Below, in pieces: positions 17,012 to 25,012 of a stretch of DNA of 64,000 bases; positions within the stretch are counted from its first letter, which is position 1, and every line of letters begins with the position of its first letter. The notes beneath the pieces were generated by a model. It saw nothing but the letters and a program-made list of their open reading frames with translations, did not search any database and was not told where the DNA came from. Origin of the DNA: Nonomuraea solani (lineage in GTDB: Bacteria > Actinomycetota > Actinomycetes > Streptosporangiales > Streptosporangiaceae); the NCBI RefSeq assembly GCF_900108335.1, contig NZ_FNVT01000004.1, forward strand, positions 62,001 through 126,000. The letters run 5' to 3'. The position numbers and the translations under genes were made by a program.

Positions 17012-18439
17012 TCAGCGGTACTGCTTGACGTCCCTGAGGCTGCGGCTCATCAGGGTGAGCAGGACCAGGAAGAACAGCAGGGCGGCGGCCAGGAACAGCA
17101 GGACGTCCGCCAGTGCCGAGTGGTCGGGCAGCACGAACCGCCCGAGTGGATGCACGGCCAGCGCGGCCCCCTGCGCCAGGCACAGGTGCACCACCTTGGC
17201 CTGGTTGGCCAGCAGGAAGGCCAGGAAGTAGGCGCCGCCGACGGTCACGTGGGCCGCGGCCATGGCCACGCTCGCCTCCGTCAGCGTGTGCGTGAAGTGC
17301 AGGAACGCCAGCGGCAGCGCGGTCAGGGTGGCCAGCGTGCCAAGGCAGATCAGCATGCCCTTGGCCAGCAGCCACCGGCTGCGCCTGGTGAAGTCGACCG
17401 GGTACACGACCTCCCTGATCGCGGCCCTGGTCTCGTCCTCGAACGTGTGCGCCCGGTACTCCAGGACGCCCATCCCGAGGACGAGCCCGGCGCCCGCTAC
17501 GGCGATGTCGGTCCTGTCCAGCACGTACCGGGCCTCGGCCTGGAGCAGGAAGACCGCGGTCAGCGTGGCGTAGAGCAGCGACGGGAGCAGCGCGCGCACA
17601 TCGGGGCGGACGAGCGTGCGCAGCGGCGGCTCGGCGGCGAGAGCGTCGTGGTCGTCGTGGGCATCGTGGGCGCCCGCCGCGAGGGTGAGCAGCAGGGCCG
17701 CGCCCACGATCCCGGCGATGCACACCACCCCGACGCAGACCGCCAGCAGACCCACCCAGCTGTCGCCGATGCCCATGTAGGCGATCCCGGCCACCACGGC
17801 GGGCATCATGATGACGCCGAGCCAGATCTCGCGCCGGTAGAACAGCAGGATGCCCGAGGCGAGCTGGAAGGCCATCTGCATGACGCAGAGGGCGACGAGC
17901 GCGACAGGGCCGTTCCTGACCAGCGCGATCACGCCGGCCATGAGCATGGCGGCCAGCACGCCGAGCAGCAGCCCGGTGCGCAGCGTGCGGCCCGCCGAAC
18001 GCGGGAACCCGCGCCCGGCCAGCGAGTACGCCGTCTGCGCCGCCGCGCTCCCGAGCACCCAGCCGATCCCGGTGGTCAGGACCAGGCCGGGCATCAGCCA
18101 CTGTGTGCCCACGAGCCCGGAGGCGGCCGGCAGCAGGGCGGCGGGCAGGCCGTACAGGAGCCCGTGCAGCATCTGGGCGAGCGGTCTGGCCCGCCGCAGG
18201 ACCGTTCCCGCCGGTGGGCGTGGGGCGGTCATGGTGGAGATGTGCGTGTAGGCCGCCTCGGCGAGCGAGAAGACGTCGTCGTGGCCGTACTTCTCGCGGG
18301 CGATCTTGTCGTTGAGCCCCTGCGACTCCAGCATGGCGGCGACCTGGAGCGGCTCGACGGCGCGGAAGATGCCCGTGCCCATGGGCCGGATGAGGTCGTC
18401 CATGGAGAGGGGCTCGCCGCCGGAGGCCAGTGCGGTCAT
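17012..18439 (-). CDS. PelG-like 12-TM membrane protein
   Basis: 475 aa, ATG at 18439 in an ATGA overlap with the pelF-like gene. The N-terminal ~80 residues are cytoplasmic, and about twelve hydrophobic segments follow, the number expected for PelG. After the eighth segment comes EYRAHTFEDETRAAIREV, in a position comparable to the charged loop of PelG proteins. Position directly after a PelF-type transferase is the same as in known pel operons. PelG is thought to work with PelF in membrane passage and polymerisation. Sequence similarity by eye is weak, so the call rests on topology and context. Confidence 0.65.
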   Translation of the reverse strand: MTALASGGEPLSMDDLIRPMGTGIFRAVEPLQVAAMLESQGLNDKIAREKYGHDDVFSLAEAAYTHISTMTAPRPPAGTVLRRARPLAQMLHGLLYGLPAALLPAASGLVGTQWLMPGLVLTTGIGWVLGSAAAQTAYSLAGRGFPRSAGRTLRTGLLLGVLAAMLMAGVIALVRNGPVALVALCVMQMAFQLASGILLFYRREIWLGVIMMPAVVAGIAYMGIGDSWVGLLAVCVGVVCIAGIVGAALLLTLAAGAHDAHDDHDALAAEPPLRTLVRPDVRALLPSLLYATLTAVFLLQAEARYVLDRTDIAVAGAGLVLGMGVLEYRAHTFEDETRAAIREVVYPVDFTRRSRWLLAKGMLICLGTLATLTALPLAFLHFTHTLTEASVAMAAAHVTVGGAYFLAFLLANQAKVVHLCLAQGAALAVHPLGRFVLPDHSALADVLLFLAAALLFFLVLLTLMSRSLRDVKQYR

Positions 18440-19845
18440 GGAGGCGCCTCCACGAGCTCCGCGTAGACCGAGCGGTAGTCGTCGAGGGACTGCCGCAGCG
18501 TGAAGCGTTCCAGGACGCGGTCGCGGGCGAGCGCGCTGAGCCGGCGGCGCAGCCCCGCGTCGCGCAGCAGGCGGACCGCGGCGTCGGCGGCGGCCACGTG
18601 GTCGCGCGGCGGCACCACGAGCCCGGCCTCGTCCACCGCCTCCGCGACCCCGCCGACGTTCGTGCAGACCACGGGCCTGCCGCAGGCCATGGCCTCCACC
18701 ACGGTGTAGGGGAAGCCCTCGGAGATGCTGGTCAGGGCGATGACGTGGCCCGCGTGGTAGGCGTGCACCGGGGTGGAGACCCGGCCCTCGAACGTGGCGG
18801 CGCCCTCCAGGCCCAGCTCGCCGATGAGGTCGAGACAGCTCTGGTGGTAGGTCTCGTTGCCCGCGGGGACTCCGCCGAACATGCGCAGCCGGGCGTCCGG
18901 GATCTTGTCGCGAACGATCGCGAAGGCCCTGATCAGGGTGTGCAGGTCCTTCAGCGGGTCGACCCGGCCCATGAAGACGAGCGTCGGCTCGGCCGGCTCC
19001 GACTCGGCGCGGGGGAAGTCGTCGGGGTCCACGCCGTTGTACATGATCCGGATCCGGTCGGGGTCGGCGCCGTTGCGGACCTGCCAGCGCCGGTTGTACG
19101 ACGAGTGCGGCGCGATCCGGTCGGCCGCGACGTAGGCGGCCGCGACCAGCCGCCTGAAGAAGCTGAGCAGCAGCACCCGCACGGCGTGCGAGACCGGCTC
19201 GTCCACGTACTGCAGGTAGCGCTCTCTGAGGTAGACGCCGTGCTCGGACAGCACTATCGGGGTGCCGTACTGCCATTTGGCGGTCATCGCCGGCAGGCTG
19301 CTCAGGCCGTTCATCGTGACGTGCACCAGGTCGGCGCGCGGTGGCGGCTCGGCCAGGGGGCGCAGCATGTGGCCCATCAGGTCGCCGGCGTTGATGGCGT
19401 CGGCGAGGGTGAGGCCGTCGGTCCTGTTCCAGTACCAGGCGTCCATGAGCTGGGTGAGGGAGTCGTTGGCGGTGAGCGCGCCCACGAGGTCGCCGCCGTC
19501 GTGGGCGAAGCGGTAGAGCGACTCCAGCACCAACAGGAACTCCTCGCTGCCCTCCCCCATGACGGCCGGCGTGAGCACCATCTCCAGGAACCGGCCGTAG
19601 ATCTCGCCGAAGGCGGGCCCCGGCGTCCGCGAGGAGCGCCGGGGGCCCTTCTTCCACAGCGGCACGGACACGACCCGCCCCAGGTTGTCCGGCAGCTCCC
19701 AGACCGAACGCTCCGCGCCGTCGACCGTCAGCGCGTAGACCTCCCAGCGGTGGTCGGGCATGCCCCTGATGAGCTGGTCCATCCACACGCTGACGCCGCC
19801 CATGGCGAACGGGTAGGTGCCCTCCGACACGAAGGTCACCTTCAC
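18436..19845 (-). CDS. pelF: PelF-type GT4 glycosyltransferase
   Basis: 469 aa, GTG at 19845 overlapping the preceding stop (GTGA). The N-terminal part has the DUF3492-type features of PelF: EGTYPFAMGGVSVWMDQLI at residues about 8-26 and LSEHGVYLRERYLQ near 200-215. The C-terminal GT4 half has FMGRVDPLKDLHTLIRAF and the EGFPYTVVEAMACGRPVV motif. PelF is the cytoplasmic transferase that uses UDP-GalNAc/UDP-GlcNAc for Pel polymer. It is flanked by a secreted deacetylase and a 12-TM protein, which supports the assignment. Confidence 0.88.
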   Translation of the reverse strand: MKVTFVSEGTYPFAMGGVSVWMDQLIRGMPDHRWEVYALTVDGAERSVWELPDNLGRVVSVPLWKKGPRRSSRTPGPAFGEIYGRFLEMVLTPAVMGEGSEEFLLVLESLYRFAHDGGDLVGALTANDSLTQLMDAWYWNRTDGLTLADAINAGDLMGHMLRPLAEPPPRADLVHVTMNGLSSLPAMTAKWQYGTPIVLSEHGVYLRERYLQYVDEPVSHAVRVLLLSFFRRLVAAAYVAADRIAPHSSYNRRWQVRNGADPDRIRIMYNGVDPDDFPRAESEPAEPTLVFMGRVDPLKDLHTLIRAFAIVRDKIPDARLRMFGGVPAGNETYHQSCLDLIGELGLEGAATFEGRVSTPVHAYHAGHVIALTSISEGFPYTVVEAMACGRPVVCTNVGGVAEAVDEAGLVVPPRDHVAAADAAVRLLRDAGLRRRLSALARDRVLERFTLRQSLDDYRSVYAELVEAPP

Positions 19846-21986
19846 GGCCGCACGCTCGCGGACACGGTGACGGGGGTGCCGGCCGTGAGCGTCAGCCGGG
19901 CGATGAAGTCGGTGCCGTACGAGGTCGCGCCCGGTGCGGCGGCGTTGGTGGCGAAGACGGCGGCGTTGGAGGTGGCCTCGAACGTGATCGTGCCCGCGAC
20001 CCGGTCGTAGACCGCGCTCACCGCGCCGAGCCCGGCGAAGTGGCCGGTCCGGTTCTCGACGTATTGAGCGAGCCCGCCCCAGTTGGGGGTGAGCAGCGGA
20101 ACGTTGTAGTAGCCGTTGTACTTGGCCATCACGGCGTTCAGCCAGTCGAAGACCAGGTTCTTGTTCGCGCCGTAGTTGCGCAGGTTGCCCTGGTGGAACG
20201 TGTGCGTGTAGACCGATCCCGACATGACGTGCTGCATCGCCACGTCGCTCTCATGGCCCAGGATCTGGCCGTAGGTCTGGTTGACCGGCCAGTACGGGAA
20301 CTTGCCGCCCGGCCCGTAGTAGGAGTTGTAGAACAGCGTCTCCTCGTCCGGGGTGGTCGTGTGGTAGGCGATGTTGGTCGGCCAGTCGGGCACGATCATG
20401 AGAGCGGGTTCCAGCGGATGGTCGATCCCGCAGTTGAAGCAGGACGGCTGGTGGCTGCCGAACGACATGTTGCCGTGCAGGTATTTCACGCCCAGGTCCT
20501 TGGCGGCCTGCAGCAGGCCGGTGTTGGAGGCGGCCAGGCCGAAGTCGGTGGGCGGGTCGATGTCGTTGGCCGGGTCGGGGTGGTAGACGCCCAGCCCTGA
20601 ATATTCGCCGGTCTTGAGCACGGTCGGGTCCACGCTGAGGCCGAGCGCGGTGGCCCTGGTCAGGTTGTCCTGGATCTCGGCGCGGCTGGTGGCGTAGTCG
20701 GTGAAGTTCATCTTCGGGTGCGTGAACGTGTGGTTGATCCAGGTGAAGGAGGTGGCGCGGCAGCGCGAGTAGGTGGTGAGCGGGTCGGTTCCCCAGAACC
20801 GGGTGCAGGACGGCGGGGCGGTCAGGGGCGCGCCTTCGCCGTTGTAGGCCACGTTCAGCTTGAACTGGGCGGCCAGCGGGTTGAACAGGCGGAAGCTGTT
20901 CTGCTGCTCGTACGTGCTCACCGCGTCGCCCCTGGTCATCCGGTAGCCGGGGTCGGTTTCGAGGTGGCCGTCGGCGTAGAGGTGGTCGGTGGAGTTGAAC
21001 CAGTCGTCCACGTCGGCGTTGAGGTAGTGGCGCTGCTCGCCGAGGAACAACCCCCTGGACGCCCAGCGGAACAGGCCGAAGGTGAGCAGGTCGGCCTGCG
21101 GCAGGTACTGGTTGGAGGTGAACGTCAGCGCCATGCGCTCGCGCCCGTCGGTGGACGTGCTGCGCACTCCGAGCACGTCGGAGCCGGTGGTCATGACGAC
21201 GTCGGCCGAGCAGCCGGCGGCGACCTCACCGCGGTAGACGTAGGAGAGCGAGATCGGCACGTTGACGCCGCTCTTGAGGTAGTCGAAGACGCCCGCGCCC
21301 GTCGCGGTCAGCTCGGTCGAGATCGGGGTGTCGCCGACGCCGCCCTCGGTGCCGGCGCGCAGGCAGTAGTCCTCCGGCCAGGTGCCGTAGCCGGTGTAGA
21401 GCGAGACCTGGCGCACGCCGTAGTCACGCTCGTACGCCCATAGAACGTTCCATTCGGTTCCATCGAGCCCGCTGACGTAGCCGGAACCGTCGTGGTAGAG
21501 CAGGGAGTTGTTGGTGAGCAGGATCGCGTTGTACTTGCCGGTGCCGTCGGCCTGGATCAGGTCGCCCGCGGCCAGCGGCTGGGCCCTGCTGTAGAGGATG
21601 TCGTAGGGGGCGCCGACCCGGTTGAGCACGGATCGCCACGTCGCGACGCCCCAGTCGTCGGGGGCGACGGCGACGATCAGAGCGCGTAATTGGACCCGGT
21701 CGTTCGCCGCGGCGGCGGAGGCGGCGAAGGAGCTCGTTCGGCTGACCGGAACGGTGCCTTTCTTTTTGGGCAGGGGCCCCAACTTGTCCACTTTTGGACG
21801 TGCAACAGGGGCACGGATGGGGGTGGCGTGACCGTGCGGGTCCTTGGGCCTGGATACGGCGGCGTCCGATTCAGGGATGGGGAGACCGAAACCCATGATG
21901 ATCACGCCCACCAGGGCGATCATCCACTTCGAGGGCTTGACAGACATCTGAGGAAATTGCCGAAAAGAACCCACCATACCCCCCAT
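19842..21986 (-). CDS. Secreted Agd3-like (CE18-type) polysaccharide deacetylase
   Basis: 714 aa from ATG 21986; ATG 21977 and 21947 are also possible and none has a clear ribosome-binding site. A signal peptide covers about residues 18-43. The middle region (about 95-315) is a ThuA/GATase-like beta-rich part. The catalytic part has HYLNADVDDWF (D325, D327, D328) and INHTFTHPKMN (H419, H423), the metal-binding pattern of CE4-like deacetylases in the Agd3 arrangement. A beta-sandwich-like tail ends the protein. Fungal Agd3 deacetylates galactosaminogalactan. First gene of the operon, so probably the first product made. Confidence 0.82.
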   Translation of the reverse strand: MGGMVGSFRQFPQMSVKPSKWMIALVGVIIMGFGLPIPESDAAVSRPKDPHGHATPIRAPVARPKVDKLGPLPKKKGTVPVSRTSSFAASAAAANDRVQLRALIVAVAPDDWGVATWRSVLNRVGAPYDILYSRAQPLAAGDLIQADGTGKYNAILLTNNSLLYHDGSGYVSGLDGTEWNVLWAYERDYGVRQVSLYTGYGTWPEDYCLRAGTEGGVGDTPISTELTATGAGVFDYLKSGVNVPISLSYVYRGEVAAGCSADVVMTTGSDVLGVRSTSTDGRERMALTFTSNQYLPQADLLTFGLFRWASRGLFLGEQRHYLNADVDDWFNSTDHLYADGHLETDPGYRMTRGDAVSTYEQQNSFRLFNPLAAQFKLNVAYNGEGAPLTAPPSCTRFWGTDPLTTYSRCRATSFTWINHTFTHPKMNFTDYATSRAEIQDNLTRATALGLSVDPTVLKTGEYSGLGVYHPDPANDIDPPTDFGLAASNTGLLQAAKDLGVKYLHGNMSFGSHQPSCFNCGIDHPLEPALMIVPDWPTNIAYHTTTPDEETLFYNSYYGPGGKFPYWPVNQTYGQILGHESDVAMQHVMSGSVYTHTFHQGNLRNYGANKNLVFDWLNAVMAKYNGYYNVPLLTPNWGGLAQYVENRTGHFAGLGAVSAVYDRVAGTITFEATSNAAVFATNAAAPGATSYGTDFIARLTLTAGTPVTVSASVRP

Positions 21987-22093
21987 TTGGCGCTTTTTGC
22001 CGCGCTTGTGCTGAAGGTCGACATGGGCATCATCGACCAGCCTTGAGTGTGCGTACGCCCCGTTTCACTTGCGTTTCAGCATGATTTCCCAGG

Positions 22094-22105
22094 CGCCATT
22101 TGGCG
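22094..22105. promoter_or_regulatory. Palindrome CGCCATTTGGCG between SARP gene and Pel-like operon
   Basis: CGCCA-TT-TGGCG is a perfect inverted repeat in the 184-bp divergent region. Ten of its bases (CCATTTGGCG) recur at 21983-21992, over the start of the deacetylase gene. The two copies bracket the region, as an operator pair would. Confidence 0.4.
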
Positions 22106-22170
22106 GAGCGATCTAAAGTCTTATCCTCGATCGACGGGCGAAAGTCGGACACGCGCAGGGGGGGAGACCC

Positions 22171-23007
22171 ATGCAGTTCGGCATTCTGGGCGCACTGGAA
22201 GTTACAGACGGTAACCGTCAATTACCTTTGCGCTCGATCAAGCAACGCAGCCTGCTGGCCATGCTGCTGTGCCACCACGGGGCGGTCGCGCACAGTGACA
22301 TCCTGATCGACGCGCTGTGGGGCGCGGAGGCCGGCCAGGCCGGTAACCAGCGCCTGCGGCTGCAGTTGCATCGCCTGAGACGTACGCTCGGCGCCGCCAC
22401 GGTCATCGAGCACCAGTCGACCGGCTACCAGCTCCGCGTGCCGCCCGACTCGGTGGACGCGTGGCGGTTCGAGCGGCTCGTGCGCGAAGGCCGTCAGGCG
22501 CTGGAGTCGAAGAGCCTGGTCCGGGGCAGTGACCTGCTGCGGGCCGCGCTCGACATGTGGCGCGGGCCGGCGCTGTCCGGGCTGGACGACATCTCGTTCC
22601 TGCACCGCCAGGCCACCCGGCTGGACGAGCAGCGGCTGGCCGCCCTCGCCGACCGGATCGACGCCGACCTGCGGCTGCGCCGGCATGCCCAGCTCGTCGG
22701 CGAGCTGTCCGCGCTGGTCCGCGAGCACCCGCTGCGCGAGAGGTTCCGCGGTCAGCTCATGCTGGCGCTCTACCGGGGCGGACGGCAGGCGGAGGCCCTG
22801 GAGGTCTACCGCGACGGCCGCCGCATCCTTTCCAAGGATCTCGGTTTGGAACCTTCCCTTGAGCTGCGCCGGTTACAGGCGGCCATCCTGACCAGCGACT
22901 CCTCCCTGGGCGCGGGCCTGACCGGCGCCAACGGCCACGCCGTGCACCGGCGTCACGACCATCGGCATGCCGGAGGGTGCCCGCACTGCTCCAAACGGGC
23001 GCGCTGA
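22171..23007 (+). CDS. SARP-family transcriptional regulator (short form)
   Basis: 278 aa, ATG at 22171 with a GGGGGAGA ribosome-binding site. Residues 1-90 form an OmpR-type winged helix (MQFGILGALEV, then SLLAMLLCHHG and ILIDALWG), and about 95-245 a BTAD domain (DSVDAWRFERLVREGRQAL, REHPLRERFRGQLMLALY). The C-terminal tail is His/Cys-rich (HRRHDHRHAGGCPHCSK) and could bind metal. SARPs usually activate nearby biosynthetic operons. Being divergent from the Pel-like operon, it is the likely regulator of it. Confidence 0.9.
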   Translation: MQFGILGALEVTDGNRQLPLRSIKQRSLLAMLLCHHGAVAHSDILIDALWGAEAGQAGNQRLRLQLHRLRRTLGAATVIEHQSTGYQLRVPPDSVDAWRFERLVREGRQALESKSLVRGSDLLRAALDMWRGPALSGLDDISFLHRQATRLDEQRLAALADRIDADLRLRRHAQLVGELSALVREHPLRERFRGQLMLALYRGGRQAEALEVYRDGRRILSKDLGLEPSLELRRLQAAILTSDSSLGAGLTGANGHAVHRRHDHRHAGGCPHCSKRAR

Positions 23008-23081
23008 CGACGGGGTAACGCCGCTTCGCGATGGACCGATACATCTCGGAATGCGTCGGAGGACTCGCGGGGGGCTGCTGA

Positions 23082-24140
23082 GTGGCCGGAGCAAGCGCGT
23101 TACCCACAGATTCCGGCTCTTCCCGGGCCAACGCCTTCAACCTGCTGCGGCTTCTGGGAGCGCTCGCCGTCGTCGTGGAGCACAGTTGGGTGCTCTCCGG
23201 GCACGGCACCCCGCTGACCCCGGCCAGCGGGATCGGCGCCGGTGGCATCGGCGTCGGCGTCTTCTTCCTCATCAGCGGCTACCTGATCAGCGCGAGCTGG
23301 CTGTCCGACCCGTCGCCCGCCCGCTACACGCTCCGCAGGGTGTTACGGATCTATCCCGCGTACGCCCTGGTCGTCGTCCTGACGGCGCTGCTGCTCGGGC
23401 CGCTGGTGAGCACGTTGCCGGCGGCCGACTACTTCGCCGCGTCCGGCACCTGGGGCCACATCGTGCGCGGGCTGCTCATCCAGCCGGTGAGCTACACGCT
23501 GCCCGGCGTCTTCGAGGGGCTGCCCTATGCGGGCGCGGTCAACGGGTCATTGTGGACGATCTGGGTCGAGGTGCTCTGTTACGCGGGCGTGGCCGTCATG
23601 GGGCTGCTCGGGCTGCTGCGCCGCCGGGCGGTGCTGGCCGGGCTGGTCGTGGTCGCGCTGGCCGCCACCACGGTCATCCACCTCACCGGGTACGCCGGTC
23701 CGCTCGTCCCGCTGGTCGTCTCGGCCTTCGCCGCGCAGCCGCTGGCCTTCTTCGCGCTCGGCATGCTGATCAGGGAGCTGCGCTGGGTGCCGCCGGTGTG
23801 GCTGACGGCGGTTCTGCTGGTGGTGTGGCCGCTGCTGTGGGGGACGCCGCCGGCCAACCTCGGGGCGATCGCGGCGATCACCTGCGTGACGTTCCTCGTC
23901 GCCTTCCGCGCGCCGGCGGCGCTGCACCGGCCCACCGGCTCCTACGACCTGTCGTACGGCGCGTACCTGCTGGCCTTCCCGGCCCAGCAGGTGCTGGTCC
24001 TGCTCGGGCTCCGTGAGCCGTGGCTGGTGCTGCTGGCCACGACCGCCATCGTGCTGCCGCTGGCCGCGCTGAGCTGGCGCCTGGTCGAGGCCCCCGCCCT
24101 CCGGCTGCGCCGGCGCAAACCGGTGGCGGTCCCGCCTTAG
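23082..24140 (+). CDS. Acyltransferase family 3 membrane protein
   Basis: 352 aa, GTG at 23082. It has about ten membrane segments and the AT3 (OafA/YrhL) signature NLLRLLGALAVVVEHSW near the N-terminus, with the histidine that is catalytic in this family, followed by FFLISGYLISASW and RRVLRIYPAYALVV. Such proteins O-acylate surface glycans. It probably modifies one of the polysaccharides made here. It meets the Gfo/Idh gene end to end with overlapping stop codons. Confidence 0.9.
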   Translation: MAGASALPTDSGSSRANAFNLLRLLGALAVVVEHSWVLSGHGTPLTPASGIGAGGIGVGVFFLISGYLISASWLSDPSPARYTLRRVLRIYPAYALVVVLTALLLGPLVSTLPAADYFAASGTWGHIVRGLLIQPVSYTLPGVFEGLPYAGAVNGSLWTIWVEVLCYAGVAVMGLLGLLRRRAVLAGLVVVALAATTVIHLTGYAGPLVPLVVSAFAAQPLAFFALGMLIRELRWVPPVWLTAVLLVVWPLLWGTPPANLGAIAAITCVTFLVAFRAPAALHRPTGSYDLSYGAYLLAFPAQQVLVLLGLREPWLVLLATTAIVLPLAALSWRLVEAPALRLRRRKPVAVPP

Positions 24141-25012
24141 ACGATCTCCGCCTGCGCCAGCAGTCGTTGCAGGTGCAGGCCGCGGTGGACGTCGATGGGA
24201 TGCGGTACGCCCGTGCGCACGGCCTGGGCGAACTCCGCGCGCAGGTTGGCCCTGGTCGGCGCCGAGTCTTCTGGGAGCTTGGTGAAGTCGAGCACCAGTG
24301 TCCCCTGCGGGCCGTACACCTCGTAGTGCGTGCGGCGGCCCGGCGGGACCCGGCCGCAGATCGTGAGCTGGCTGACCGCGCCGCTCTCATGCCGGCAGGT
24401 CAGCGCGAGGAAGCCGTCCTTGTTGCCCATGCCGGTGATCTCCTCGATGTGGCCCAGGGCCGCGTCGAGCAGATCGATTCCGTGCGGCCCGGTGTTGTAG
24501 AGCACGCCCGCCGTCGCGCGCCACGGGCTGTCCGCGTACGTGCCGTCGAGGAACTCACCGGTGAGCTGGCAGCCGCGCGCCCCGATCACCGGGAAGTCCC
24601 GCAACCGGTCCAAGAAGTCGCGGATGACGGGCCGGTAGCGGTGGGTGAGCACGACCTGGGTGGGCACGCCGGTGGCCTCGACCGCCGCGGTCAATGCCGC
24701 CGCCTCGGGCACCGACAGCGCGATCGGCTTCTCCAGGAGGAGGGCGCGGCCGGCGTGGGCGGCCCGGGTCGCCAGGGTGGCCTGGACGTCGGGCGGCACC
24801 GCGAACACGACGCCTTCGCAGGCGCTCAGAAGGTCCTCGTACGAGCGGAAGGCGGTCACGCCGTACTCGCCCGCCAGTTCCTCGGCGGCCGCATGCCGTC
24901 TGCTCCAGACCCCGGCGAGCCTGGTCTCCGGGCCGGCGGCGAACGTGGGCGCGTGGAAACGCCGCGCCCACGGACCGGCGCCGGCCAGCCCGACCGTCAC
25001 CGGCTCGCTCAT
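24137..25012 (-). CDS. Gfo/Idh/MocA-family oxidoreductase
   Basis: 291 aa, ATG at 25012 in an ATGA overlap with the upstream gene. The Rossmann start is VGLAGAGPWARRFHAPTF and the catalytic lysine is in LLLEKPIALS, with the C-terminal beta-sheet domain after it. Members oxidise or reduce sugars and sugar nucleotides with NAD(P). It is shorter than most (about 330-390 aa). Its substrate is unknown; it is the last gene of the operon with the two tandem TIM-barrel-like genes. Confidence 0.85.
   Translation of the reverse strand: MSEPVTVGLAGAGPWARRFHAPTFAAGPETRLAGVWSRRHAAAEELAGEYGVTAFRSYEDLLSACEGVVFAVPPDVQATLATRAAHAGRALLLEKPIALSVPEAAALTAAVEATGVPTQVVLTHRYRPVIRDFLDRLRDFPVIGARGCQLTGEFLDGTYADSPWRATAGVLYNTGPHGIDLLDAALGHIEEITGMGNKDGFLALTCRHESGAVSQLTICGRVPPGRRTHYEVYGPQGTLVLDFTKLPEDSAPTRANLRAEFAQAVRTGVPHPIDVHRGLHLQRLLAQAEIV

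Noticed and set aside
16332..18101. 589-aa minus-strand frame covering the nucleotidyltransferase and PelG-like genes
   Set aside because: Arg/Gly/Ala-rich shadow in a different frame from the two genes that carry the motifs.
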